Positions 1 to 9,030 of a stretch of DNA of 64,000 bases are shown piece after piece. The position numbers were made by a program, and so were the translations under genes. The notes beneath the pieces were generated by a model that was given only the letters and a program-made list of their open reading frames with translations, was not told where the DNA came from and made no database searches. Source of the DNA: Photorhabdus heterorhabditis (GTDB taxonomy: Bacteria; Pseudomonadota; Gammaproteobacteria; Enterobacterales; Enterobacteriaceae); assembly GCF_018448905.1 (NCBI RefSeq), contig NZ_RCWA01000001.1:225787-289786 (forward strand), in the 5' to 3' direction. Numbering within the stretch: position 1 is the stretch's first letter; every line of letters starts with the position of its first letter.

Positions 1-660
1 TAAATCAACAAAATCCCGATCCATAGCATTGCCTCTGTTATCTGAGAGGGGAGAGAAAAATAATGGTGCGCGGTAACGGCCTTGTTGCAGGCTTTGGTCT
101 ACTTCGTTACTTATTGGTGTCTGACTCAGTGTGGTCAGATTTTCACTATCGAGAACCTTAAGTGGGTCGTGGTTTAAATCGTGGTTTATCGTTGGTGCCA
201 GAGAATGATGTTCTGTAAAAGCGTTATCCTGGACGGGAGTTTTTTCCATCATAGCGTCCAATGGATTGCTATAGCTGGAGACCAGTGATTCTGGTGACAC
301 CATCATTGGATCAATCCGATCTGCGTCGGAAAAACTGATATGGCTTTTAATCACCAGCTTACCGACGGTAATTTCATCCGCTTGTTGCAGTCGGATTAGG
401 CCGGCATTGGCGGTTAGAGGTGATTTATTCACAAACAGAGGGCCGGCGATCATTTGCAGGCAGAATGCGCCATCACGCCACTGAATAGTAAATTGTGACG
501 GATTGATATTGCCCTGCTGATCCTGAACTGACCACAGGTGGCTTTCGCTGCTACCGACAGTGCCGCCTTGAATGGAGAACAAGCAACTGGCAGATTTACC
601 GCTTTCCAGTTGATCGCTGTTGAGCACTCGTAATGAAAGGGTTGGTTGTTGTTTTTCCAT
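1..660 (-). CDS. tagH: Type VI secretion FHA-domain protein TagH, 3' end beyond the window
   Basis: The frame is open from an ATG at 660 to the window edge, giving 220 codons and no stop, so the C-terminus is missing. It lies directly upstream, in window coordinates, of tssG and continues the same transcript (tssB-C-E-F-G-tagH). Length and position suit the FHA-type accessory protein of type VI clusters, which in other systems binds a phosphothreonine partner. The N-terminal region (residues 1-80) has an FHA-like pattern around GGTVGSS (32-38), but the usual Gly-Arg is Gly-Ser, and I see no clear Ser-x-x-His motif. Residues 90-220 look low in structure and rich in polar residues. The assignment rests mainly on context plus the weak FHA pattern. 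Confidence 0.72.
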   Translation of the reverse strand, partial: MEKQQPTLSLRVLNSDQLESGKSASCLFSIQGGTVGSSESHLWSVQDQQGNINPSQFTIQWRDGAFCLQMIAGPLFVNKSPLTANAGLIRLQQADEITVGKLVIKSHISFSDADRIDPMMVSPESLVSSYSNPLDAMMEKTPVQDNAFTEHHSLAPTINHDLNHDPLKVLDSENLTTLSQTPISNEVDQSLQQGRYRAPLFFSPLSDNRGNAMDRDFVDL

Positions 661-666
661 AATTCT

Positions 667-1680
667 TTATCTGCCAACTGAAATTGTGATAAAGGGTTTC
701 TTTTCCGGTTTGCCGAGAAAACTGGTCCACCCCAGGTTATTGTTTTGCTTCGTGCCAAGTACCATGCCGTCAGCTTGGTTTTCGGCCAGTCCAAGGCGTA
801 GATCCCAGGCCAATTGATCGCGTAGGACAAAACAGATAAACATCACCAGTGGTAGAAAATTCTTGCCATCCGGGAGAAATGATAGAAAGTGTTCACGAGA
901 GAGGTTATTGATGCATAACAGGAATTTACCGTTGCAACCCTTCACCCATGAACCGAGACAAAAGTTTCCCCCCAGCACTGACTGTTGAATTTTTTTCTGA
1001 CCATTTATTTTCAGTATTCCACCCAAGCGGTTTTGTTGTGATGGAACGATAGCGACTTTCCTGATTTGCCAGCTATGTACCGTGACATCCGATAGATCAA
1101 AGCAGTGTGAGACTAGGCTGGATATCACTTCCGGCGATCGACCAGGGCTAGCTAACAGACCGGCATAGGCTAACATTTTGCTGTGATTAATCTGCAAGTG
1201 AGCGCGGTTCACATCACTGCCAAGCCCTACCAGCGCAAACATACGTTGAGAAAAATCATCCAGTCCGTTCTTGTCAAAACAGATGTAATAGCGATATTTC
1301 CGCCAGATTTGATGCAGAATGACGATTGAACGGTGGTTGAAAATATTCAAAAAGTCAGTCAGTCGGTTTTCGTCCTGAGCTTCTTCCCATGCCAACGAAT
1401 CAAGGTAGTAGCCAGGCATAGGAGACTGGCTGCCGTGTAATCCAAGAAAGGAGACTTTCACCTGAAAACGGCCTTGCTCGGTACGGTTCACAGAGACAAC
1501 GTCTCTGGTTGGAAAAGCCAGACTTGCACTGGACTTGAAACGAATTGATTCTCGGTCAGGGCGATTGGTTTGACCTGTTTTTTCCCACGCTACCGCCAAT
1601 TGGTTAAGTAACTCAACCAATTGGTAAAAGTTATATTTTGATAAATCTGGTGCCAGATTATCGGATGAGTTTTTATCCAT
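667..1680 (-). CDS. tssG: Type VI secretion baseplate subunit TssG
   Basis: A 337-residue protein of the TssG/ImpH/VasB family, a baseplate wedge component that works with TssE, TssF and TssK beneath the Hcp-sheath tail. The family's central region with a GLLASPGRSPEV-type motif followed by a conserved Cys-Phe segment is recognisable. The open frame extends to 1725, but the ATG at 1680 is preferred because it overlaps the tssF stop by one base (TAATG), the usual sign of translational coupling between these two genes. The next gene, tagH, starts 6 bases downstream. Length matches the family. Nothing odd was seen in the frame. Confidence 0.93.
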   Translation of the reverse strand: MDKNSSDNLAPDLSKYNFYQLVELLNQLAVAWEKTGQTNRPDRESIRFKSSASLAFPTRDVVSVNRTEQGRFQVKVSFLGLHGSQSPMPGYYLDSLAWEEAQDENRLTDFLNIFNHRSIVILHQIWRKYRYYICFDKNGLDDFSQRMFALVGLGSDVNRAHLQINHSKMLAYAGLLASPGRSPEVISSLVSHCFDLSDVTVHSWQIRKVAIVPSQQNRLGGILKINGQKKIQQSVLGGNFCLGSWVKGCNGKFLLCINNLSREHFLSFLPDGKNFLPLVMFICFVLRDQLAWDLRLGLAENQADGMVLGTKQNNNLGWTSFLGKPEKKPFITISVGR

Positions 1681-3509
1681 TACATCAACGCGTGTTGACC
1701 TATCTGTTCCGGCCATTGATAGCATTCCTGATTATCTAAATTGATCACCTTCAATATGTGGAAGGAGTTGATGCTGGCATATAATGCAAAGAAGCGTGAC
1801 AGTATGGTACTGAATAGATAGAGCTCACCTTCAGAGCTGAAAGCTTGTTGCCGGATATACAATGTTGATTCTAGTCCACGCACTGGAAGCCCTTTTAACA
1901 GGCGGTCTATTGGTTGAGTTTCAATCCGTTCAATCGCGTCTAGCCGTTTTTGTGATGACCGTGATGATTGTCGATTATGTCTGCTGGGGAGATCATAGGT
2001 CCTTAGTACCTGCTTTAGTGCATCTTTATCCAGCAATGTCATATAATTCAGCGACATATTGGAAAGAAGGGACCAGTGAAACTTGCCGCTCATTAATGGA
2101 TAAAGTGGAACTGATGGCCGGGTTATGTTGCGGAATGTTGCAAATGATGGACTGCCCAGTGACGGGAAATTAATGTCACCCACCCGTAGTTGCAGTGGCA
2201 ACTCACGGTTGGTACAGGTCAGTCTGACAGAGACATTTTCATTATTTAACAGAAGCTGGGACTCATCGCCACGGACAAAAGAGATATAGTGTTCAAGCCC
2301 TTTGCGGAAAGGGGATTCTTTGAGCCTGATACGGAAATAACGGGTATTGAGTTCACTTTCATGTTCGATTTGATGATGAAAACTTTCAAAGGGTACATAA
2401 CTCCGTTCACTACCTTTGGTGCGGTTGGGTGTGCCATCGGCATTGAGTAGCCAACTTTCCACTTTATCAACGGAGAAAATATCGTAACGATCAGGATGAC
2501 TATAGCTAGCCCTCAATGGGTATTCAGCTTGGCTGTTATCTAATCGAATCGCTTCGCTATCCATTGGGAACAGGTTGATTGCGGGAACACAATGCAGTCG
2601 AAAAGTATCTTGGCGGATTTTAATTTCTGGCGGGAGTGCCTCCGAGAAATAGAGATTCAGCGTGAAATCGCTGGCTTTAAGATCTGCGGGTAATTTAGGG
2701 AAACCGGTGACATCAAAAAACAGGAAACCTTCAGAAAAGCAGAAATACTCCTGCAAGATGCGATAACCCATGTAGGCGTTTTTGGGGTAAGGCAGCAGAG
2801 CATCTTCCCGATTAAAACCAACTGGAACGAAATCAAAATCTGGCAATGGAATGGTGATATCGCCTACGACGAGCTTTGCGTCTTCAAGGTAGTAACTGAG
2901 CCAGAAATAGAGTTGTGTACTGCTGTAGTTATCACCGCTCAGATAAAAACGTAACTTATCAAGTTGTAATTCCTGTAAGTTGAGTGCTGTCTTTGAGGTA
3001 AAATTCAAACCGATGACACCTTGTTCATTACTGTTATTGACAGAAATGTCTTGGATTGACACCGGGAACAGCCAGACATCACGGCATAAAGTAAAAGTAC
3101 AGCGGTTGTCTATCTCTGTTTTTTTCGGATCGGTGTTATTTGAGTAAATATCATCGTCATCATCTGCCAGCGGGTGGCTCTTGATTTGAACTCCGCGTTT
3201 AACTTGTGTGGCTTTTGTGACGACACTTTCATCGGGTGTGTACTGGATAATTGTCATGCTGGGTGTTGGCCGTAGATAATTTGGCCATAGCATGTGCAGT
3301 AATCCGTGGGTCAGCTCAGGGAACTGATCATCAATTTTTGCTCGTAAGTTACCGGCAAGAAATGCAAATCCTTCCAGCAGGCGCTCAACATCCGGGTCAG
3401 AGCCTTGTTCAGACAAAAATGAAGCGAGATGAGGATGTTCAACTGCGGCTTCCCGCCCCAGTTGCCTTAGGTAATCCAATTCTTCTCTGAAGTATTTTTC
3501 AAGTGACAT
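1680..3509 (-). CDS. tssF: Type VI secretion baseplate subunit TssF
   Basis: A 609-residue protein of the TssF/ImpG/VasA family, the large baseplate wedge subunit. The N-terminus beginning MSLEKYFREELDYLR and the following region ending in PELTHGLLHMLWPNYLRP are hallmark TssF sequence. The frame is open upstream to 3605, but the ATG at 3509 gives the typical family N-terminus. It sits one base after the tssE stop (3511-3513), while the upstream extension would lie wholly inside tssE. The stop overlaps the tssG start by one base. The gene is part of the minus-strand operon tssB-C-E-F-G-tagH. Confidence 0.95.
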   Translation of the reverse strand: MSLEKYFREELDYLRQLGREAAVEHPHLASFLSEQGSDPDVERLLEGFAFLAGNLRAKIDDQFPELTHGLLHMLWPNYLRPTPSMTIIQYTPDESVVTKATQVKRGVQIKSHPLADDDDDIYSNNTDPKKTEIDNRCTFTLCRDVWLFPVSIQDISVNNSNEQGVIGLNFTSKTALNLQELQLDKLRFYLSGDNYSSTQLYFWLSYYLEDAKLVVGDITIPLPDFDFVPVGFNREDALLPYPKNAYMGYRILQEYFCFSEGFLFFDVTGFPKLPADLKASDFTLNLYFSEALPPEIKIRQDTFRLHCVPAINLFPMDSEAIRLDNSQAEYPLRASYSHPDRYDIFSVDKVESWLLNADGTPNRTKGSERSYVPFESFHHQIEHESELNTRYFRIRLKESPFRKGLEHYISFVRGDESQLLLNNENVSVRLTCTNRELPLQLRVGDINFPSLGSPSFATFRNITRPSVPLYPLMSGKFHWSLLSNMSLNYMTLLDKDALKQVLRTYDLPSRHNRQSSRSSQKRLDAIERIETQPIDRLLKGLPVRGLESTLYIRQQAFSSEGELYLFSTILSRFFALYASINSFHILKVINLDNQECYQWPEQIGQHALM

Positions 3510-3510
3510 T

Positions 3511-3951
3511 TTATTGAGTCCGCTCCAGGCAATAGCGCCGGTTGTTATCCAATTGAATGTTAAATTCAACGACGTCATGAATATCATCCAGGGATACCTG
3601 GGCATTGATGTGAAAACTCAACAGCAATGGGTCACTGTCATCATGGATTGCGCTGACAGAAACTGACGATATTCTTGGTTCATAATTTATGATGCAGTGC
3701 TCTATTGCCTGCTCAATACTCTGTTTAAAGTCAGTTGCAGTGGTTGTGGCATCATTGAGATCAATAACGCCGAGATCAACCGCACTCTGACAAGCACCCG
3801 GATGGGTATTGAGAACATTATTCAGGTGCCGTCTTATGGAGTTGAGCAGCTCACGCATTCTTGACTGACGGGAAGAACCGGAGTTCTTCCCCTGAATACG
3901 CTCAAACAAGCTGGCAGAGCCCTCTCTATTCCAACTGTACAGCGCAGCCAT
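3511..3951 (-). CDS. tssE: Type VI secretion baseplate subunit TssE (gp25-like)
   Basis: A 146-residue protein of the TssE/gp25 lysozyme-like baseplate family. The N-terminal SLFERIQG motif and the NYEPRIS segment in the C-terminal half are characteristic; the Glu-Pro-Arg of that segment is the signature of the gp25 fold. TssE connects the baseplate wedges to the contractile sheath. Spacing is very tight: 6 bases after the tssC stop and 1 base before the tssF start, so it is translated as part of the same operon. Length is usual for the family. Confidence 0.93.
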   Translation of the reverse strand: MAALYSWNREGSASLFERIQGKNSGSSRQSRMRELLNSIRRHLNNVLNTHPGACQSAVDLGVIDLNDATTTATDFKQSIEQAIEHCIINYEPRISSVSVSAIHDDSDPLLLSFHINAQVSLDDIHDVVEFNIQLDNNRRYCLERTQ

Positions 3952-3957
3952 GACTGA

Positions 3958-5436
3958 TTATTCCTTATCCAAACGTCCTACCAGTGACAATTCAAAGCTA
4001 GCACCCATGTATTTGAAATGAGGGCGAACTTGCATTGCCACCTGATACCAACCTGGATCTCCTTCTACATCCAAAACCTGAATTTGGGCAGAACGTAGAG
4101 GACGACGGCTACGGACATCTGTTGGTGGGTTTTCTTGATCGGCGATGTACTGTTTCAGCCATGTATTTAGTTCACGTTCCAGATCCTGACGCTCCTTCCA
4201 GGAACCAATTTGCTCGCGCTGCAATACTTTGATGTAGTGTGCAAGGCGGTTGATAATGAACATATATGGTAGTTGAGTACCCAATTTGTAGTTGGTTTCA
4301 GCCATTTTCCCTTCGCGGGTATTAGGGAACACTTTTGGCTTCTGAACTGAGTTGGCAGAGAAGAAGGCCGCATTGTCACTACCCTTACGCATCGTCAGGG
4401 TGATAAAACCTTCTTCCGCCAATTCGAATTCACGGCGATCAGTAATTAAAACTTCTGTTGGGATCTTGGCCTGGATTTGCCCCATTGCTTCGAACAGGTG
4501 AACCGGTAGATCGCTGACAGTACCACCGCTTTGTGGGCCGATAATGTTTGGACACCAGCGATATTTGGCGAAGCTGTCAGTCAGGCAGGTTGCCAGTAGA
4601 TAAGCGGTATTGCCCCACAGGAAATGCTCGTGATCTTTGCTGACATCTTCTTGGTAGTTAAAGTTTTTAATTGGGTTTTCGATTGTTGAATATGGCAGAC
4701 GTAACAGGAAGCGCGGTGTTGTCAGACCGAGATAACGTGAATCTTCAGATTCGCGCAGTGCACGCCATTTGGTGTGTGCTGGGCCTTCGAAAACGGATTT
4801 CAGATCTTTGATCGCGGGTAGTTCTGTAAAGCTGCTGATGCCAAAGAAATCAGGTGCAACGGAAGAGAGGAATGGCGCGTGAGCCATTGCGCCAACCGCA
4901 CTGACGTATTGCATTAGTTTGATATCAGGTGAACTATTACCAAAGGCGTAGTTACCGATGACTGCGGCAACTGGCTCACCACCAAACTGACCATAACCTG
5001 TTGAGTAAACATGTTTATATAAGCCTGATTGGATGATTTCTGGAGAGAACTCAAAATCTTCCAGTAATTCTTCTTTGGTAGCATGGATGATATTGATCTT
5101 AATGTTTTCACGGAAATCCGTACGATCAACCAATAACTTCAGTGAACGCCATGATGATTCCAGTTCTTGGAATTCTTTGGCGTGCATGATTTCATCTACC
5201 TGAGTGCTGAGCGTTTTATCAAGCTCCACAATCATTCTGTCAACGACAAGCTTGTTGATAGGTTCTTCGTTAGTGCCTGTATCCAAAATGCTGCTGATAA
5301 AAGCGGCAACACCTTGTTTTGCAATATGGTAGCCGTCATTTTCTGGCGTCATTCTTGCTTGAGACATGATTTCGTCAAGCAAAGAGGTGGCGGCCCCTGG
5401 GGCTAATGTTGTACTGCTCTCTTCATGCAAGGACAT
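3958..5436 (-). CDS. tssC: Type VI secretion sheath large subunit TssC (VipB)
   Basis: A 492-residue protein of the TssC/VipB/EvpB family, which with TssB forms the contractile sheath around the Hcp tube. Family landmarks are the MHAKEFQELESSWRSLKLLV-like segment in the N-terminal third, the GEPVAAVIGNYAFG-like segment, and the C-terminal VEGDPGWYQVAMQVRPHFKYMGA-like segment. The gene follows tssB after 23 bases and has a strong AAGGAG ribosome binding site ahead of its ATG. It is complete and of normal length. Confidence 0.96.
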   Translation of the reverse strand: MSLHEESSTTLAPGAATSLLDEIMSQARMTPENDGYHIAKQGVAAFISSILDTGTNEEPINKLVVDRMIVELDKTLSTQVDEIMHAKEFQELESSWRSLKLLVDRTDFRENIKINIIHATKEELLEDFEFSPEIIQSGLYKHVYSTGYGQFGGEPVAAVIGNYAFGNSSPDIKLMQYVSAVGAMAHAPFLSSVAPDFFGISSFTELPAIKDLKSVFEGPAHTKWRALRESEDSRYLGLTTPRFLLRLPYSTIENPIKNFNYQEDVSKDHEHFLWGNTAYLLATCLTDSFAKYRWCPNIIGPQSGGTVSDLPVHLFEAMGQIQAKIPTEVLITDRREFELAEEGFITLTMRKGSDNAAFFSANSVQKPKVFPNTREGKMAETNYKLGTQLPYMFIINRLAHYIKVLQREQIGSWKERQDLERELNTWLKQYIADQENPPTDVRSRRPLRSAQIQVLDVEGDPGWYQVAMQVRPHFKYMGASFELSLVGRLDKE

Positions 5437-5459
5437 GTTAAAAACTCCTTTTTAGCCAA

Positions 5460-5957
5460 TTACTTTTGGTTGACGATTTCAAGTTCTTTTAGAAGTTGTT
5501 CCCGAACCTTTTCATCACCCAGTAATTCCTGTAAACGGGTGCGGAATGCCGGAATATTGCCCAGTGGCCCTTTTAAGGCGACAAGAGCTTCACGCAGTTC
5601 TAAAAGCTTATTTAATTCAGGAACTTTCTTCGCCACGTTATCGGGTGAGAAATCATTCAATGATTTTATTTCTAAGTTAACTGGCAGGTCATCCCCACTA
5701 TTATCATTGAGACGGTTAGGGACGCTGAATGTTAAGTTGATATTTGCTTCATTCATCACGGCATTAAAGTTATTTTTGTGTACAGAAACAGCTTGCCGCT
5801 CTTCAATTGGCGTGTCTTCTTTTGTTCCTTTCAGATCACCGACAATAAGTAGATTAAGTGGTAATTCAATTTCGGCGACTTGATCGCCAGTATTCGGAAC
5901 ATACTTGATATTAATCCTTTCCTTTGGCGCTACACTACCTGGGCTATTTTTACTCAT
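5460..5957 (-). CDS. tssB: Type VI secretion sheath small subunit TssB (VipA)
   Basis: A 165-residue protein of the TssB/VipA/ImpB family, partner of TssC in the contractile sheath. The N-terminus (MSKNSPGSVAPKERINIKY) and the ELPLNLLIVGDLKG segment are typical. The frame extends to 5981, but the ATG at 5957 gives the standard family start. It is the first gene of the minus-strand type VI operon in this window, so the promoter should lie in the AT-rich spacer at 5958-6880, shared divergently with hcp. Confidence 0.95.
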   Translation of the reverse strand: MSKNSPGSVAPKERINIKYVPNTGDQVAEIELPLNLLIVGDLKGTKEDTPIEERQAVSVHKNNFNAVMNEANINLTFSVPNRLNDNSGDDLPVNLEIKSLNDFSPDNVAKKVPELNKLLELREALVALKGPLGNIPAFRTRLQELLGDEKVREQLLKELEIVNQK

Positions 5958-6880
5958 ATTAAAATCCTTCGGGTAATACAATTAGGCAATTAGGAATTGT
6001 TTGATAACAATATTGATGAGAGAGTTGCCCCTGATACCTACCTATATGTGGCAGAGAACATAAAATTCCCCCCGGATAAAATAACGGGGGATTCACTGCA
6101 TTGAATTGGATAGTAAGTCGACTTTTATTAGCATATAGATAAAGACGAATTCAGAATATTCTTACTCATCGAGCAATAGCATCAATATAGACCGCTCTGC
6201 AAAGCAGAGTTTCGCATTTTGTTTTTTTATTGTAAAGCTAAAACATATGTAGATATACCTCTCTATTCAGACCTTTGATAATTTTATTAGATTTGGCAAT
6301 AATTTACGATTTGGTGTTTTTTTTGATCATTTATAAATCCCACTATATAGGTAAGGGACGTATCTATTTCTTTGTATTTATGGGAATTTAATGATTTTTT
6401 GTTTCATTGTGTAACAAAGTGTTTCTAAGTGTATTTTCATTTACATTTTGGAGTTAATTTCGCATTGTAAATATTATCTCCGTTATTAACTGAGTGATAA
6501 AGTTGAATTTTTTGATCTACTTATCATTTTCTAATTGACCAAAAAATATTTTTGGTTTTATTTGTTAAAATCATTGTATTTCATATAGATATGTGAATTT
6601 TCTGCCGAGTGCAATTATTTCTTTTAGTTAATTGTTCTTAATGTTTTGTTTTTTTAAATTTTTATGTTGTATTGGTGTTGATTTTAATATTTTTATTTGA
6701 TTGTGACAGGTGCACTATTTTGCAATTTAGATTTTATTTTGAAATGAGCTGATTGGTATTTATTATTCATTTCAGTGTTCAATGTATTTGTAAGTGATTT
6801 TTTCCAAGATGAAATAATCACTACTGAAAGTAATATGAACACTACGTTAATTTTGACACAATCTCTTAAAGGATATTTTC
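5958..6880. promoter_or_regulatory. AT-rich divergent spacer between tssB and hcp
   Basis: This 923-bp stretch has no convincing reading frame and becomes strikingly A/T-rich from about 6220 onward. It must carry the promoters for the minus-strand tss operon and for the plus-strand hcp. Two compact hairpins are visible: 6068-6090 (six-base C/G stem, 10-base loop) in the tssB leader, and 6195-6209 (CTCTGC-AAA-GCAGAG). The extreme A/T content would suit silencing by H-NS-like proteins, which is an inference. I could not assign -35/-10 boxes with confidence. Confidence 0.45.
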
Positions 6881-7399
6881 ATGCCAACTCCATGTTATAT
6901 TTCCATCGATGGAAAAACCCAGGGTAATATTACAGCTGGTTCATTCACTGCTGAATCAGTGGGTAATATTTTCGTTCAGGGGCACGAGGATGAAATGCTG
7001 GTTCAGGAATTTGATCACGTAGTTACTGTACCTACTGACCCTCAATCTGGTCAGCCTTCAGGTCAGCGTGCTCATAAACCATTCCGCTTTACCGTTGCAT
7101 TAAATAAATCTGTTCCATTGCTTTATAATGCATTGGCTTCTGGTGAAATGCTGACAAAAGTGGAATTGAAATGGTATCGCACTTCTGTTGAAGGTAAACA
7201 AGAGCATTTCTTTACGACTCAGTTGGAAGATGCCACTATTATCGACATTGATTGCAAAATGCCACATTGTCAGGACCCAACAAAATCTGAATTTACTCAA
7301 TTAGTTCGTGTTTCTCTGTCTTATCGTAAGATTACTTGGGAACATACAACTGCGGGTACTTCTGGTGCAGATGACTGGCGCGCACCTATTGTTGCCTGA
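6881..7399 (+). CDS. hcp: Type VI secretion tube protein Hcp
   Basis: A 172-residue Hcp-family protein, the hexameric ring that stacks into the inner tube of the type VI apparatus and is itself secreted. The N-terminus (MPTPCYISIDGKTQGNI) and the GHEDEM segment are typical of the family, as is the C-terminal segment ITWEHTTAGTSGADDWR. It is transcribed away from the tssB operon. An AAAGGA ribosome binding site precedes the ATG by a suitable distance. Two hairpins follow (7415-7447 and 7470-7506), so it is probably a strong single-gene transcript. It differs clearly from the second Hcp at 46597-47076. Confidence 0.95.
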   Translation: MPTPCYISIDGKTQGNITAGSFTAESVGNIFVQGHEDEMLVQEFDHVVTVPTDPQSGQPSGQRAHKPFRFTVALNKSVPLLYNALASGEMLTKVELKWYRTSVEGKQEHFFTTQLEDATIIDIDCKMPHCQDPTKSEFTQLVRVSLSYRKITWEHTTAGTSGADDWRAPIVA

Positions 7400-7469
7400 T
7401 AGGTAATATAATTATTCAGCCGATGGAGTGTTTCTCCATTGGCTGAAAATCTTAATTTTTATTTATTGA

Positions 7470-7506
7470 AATTGAAGATTGTTAATAACCTTCTTCAATT
7501 TTTTTT
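7470..7506 (+). terminator. Rho-independent terminator after hcp
   Basis: A nine-base perfect stem (AATTGAAGA with TCTTCAATT) with a 13-base loop is followed by a run of T. A further imperfect 14-base hairpin at 7415-7447, without a good T run, lies just before it. Confidence 0.8.
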
Positions 7507-8076
7507 CAGTTTATTTCTTTCTTTTCTTCTTTTTATTTTCTACTTTCTTTACATGTTTATTTAACGGGATTATTTAATGGAATTATTTAACTGTTTCGTT
7601 AATATTTAGTCATATTTTCTTTTCTCAACTGCTTTTTTGTTCTTTTTTAGCTATTTTTCTTGGTCATTAGTAGGTGCCAACGTTTTTCGGTGTTTGTTTC
7701 AGATTGACAACTTGCCGAGCATCATTCATAGAAATTTTCATATTTCAGTTGTTACTCAATACTTGTGTTTGATTGCACAACCTTTGGTTATTTATTTTTC
7801 ATAAGAATTACTTATGATTGTCGGTTGGAATGTAGGTAATATCATTTTTTTAGATGTCATATTTTTTCCGGGTTAAACTTTTAACTTATCCTAAATTATA
7901 ACTAATCTGACAGGTTTTTGTTTTCGGGGGTTCAGATTCAGAGTTCTGCCATTTTTGTGGTTAATAAGGCTATAATGACGCCTTACCATCTGTCTCATCT
8001 ACTGAGATGGGTTTTTAATTGTCAGATATTCCATCTGACAAGCAATCTCTATCTCTGCTCTGGGGTCTTAAACCTA
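7507..8076. other. Intergenic stretch between hcp and rlmJ
   Basis: About 570 bases of T-rich sequence with no frame that looks coding. The open frame upstream of the rlmJ start (7918-8076) has no recognisable family sequence and no ribosome binding site. The rlmJ promoter is expected here but was not pinned down. Confidence 0.4.
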
Positions 8077-8919
8077 ATGCTAAGTTATCGTCACAGTTTT
8101 CATGCCGGTAATCATGCCGATGTGCTGAAACATACTGTACAAAGCCTGATCATTGAATCGCTTAAAGAAAAGGAAAAACCTTTTCTCTATCTGGATACAC
8201 ATGCTGGTGCAGGTCGCTATCAACTCAGCGGTGAATATGCTGAACGTACCGGTGAGTATCTGGAAGGGGTTGCTCGCGTCTGGCAGCGTGAAGATTTACC
8301 GCAGGAATTGAAAGTTTATATGAGTGCAGTAGCTGCGCTGAATCCGAGTGGCAATTTACGTTACTATCCGGGATCGCCTTTCATTGCCCAACATTTGTTA
8401 CGGCAGAATGATAAGCTCAATCTGACTGAATTGCATCCGAGTGACTTTCCTTTATTACGTAATGAATTCTCCCGTGATAACCGTTCCAGGGTTGTGCGTG
8501 AAGATGGTTATCAGCAATTAAAATCACAATTGCCTCCACAGAACCGCCGCGGATTTATTCTTATTGATCCATCTTATGAACTGAAATCTGATTACCAGAT
8601 GGTTGTTAGGGGAATTCAGGAAGGTTATAAGCGTTTTGCAACGGGTGTTTATGCGTTGTGGTATCCGGTGGTATTACGCCAGCAGATTAAACGCTTGGTT
8701 AAAGATCTAGAAGCAACGGGCATTCGCCGTATTCTACAAATTGAGTTGGCTGTTCGTCCTGATAGCGATCAGCGGGGGATGACTGCTTCTGGCATGATCG
8801 TGATTAATCCCCCTTGGAAATTGGAACAGCAGATGAAATCGGTGTTGCCGTGGTTACATCAGGTGCTGGTTCCTGAAGGGACCGGTCACACTATGGTTAA
8901 ATGGATTGCACCAGAATAG
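8077..8919 (+). CDS. rlmJ: 23S rRNA (adenine-2030 N6) methyltransferase RlmJ
   Basis: A 280-residue protein, the same length as E. coli RlmJ (YhiR), which methylates A2030 of 23S rRNA using SAM. The N-terminus MLSYRHSFHAGNHADVLKH and the SAM-binding segment DTHAGAGRY (40-48) are highly characteristic. The ATG at 8077 is chosen because it gives the exact family N-terminus; the longer frame to 7918 adds an unrelated stretch. The catalytic motif, Asp-Pro-Pro-Tyr at 164-167 in the family as I recall it, reads Asp-Pro-Ser-Tyr here (gat cca tct tat). gor follows in the same direction, as in E. coli. Confidence 0.95.
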   Translation: MLSYRHSFHAGNHADVLKHTVQSLIIESLKEKEKPFLYLDTHAGAGRYQLSGEYAERTGEYLEGVARVWQREDLPQELKVYMSAVAALNPSGNLRYYPGSPFIAQHLLRQNDKLNLTELHPSDFPLLRNEFSRDNRSRVVREDGYQQLKSQLPPQNRRGFILIDPSYELKSDYQMVVRGIQEGYKRFATGVYALWYPVVLRQQIKRLVKDLEATGIRRILQIELAVRPDSDQRGMTASGMIVINPPWKLEQQMKSVLPWLHQVLVPEGTGHTMVKWIAPE

Positions 8920-9030
8920 CTTTTAACAATGGAAGAAAGAGCCAGAACCATCACGACTACTTGATATTTTTTGCCATAATAGGCTTTCGGGTATTAACCC
9001 CCCTAAACTGATTAGATGGAAACGATCCAG

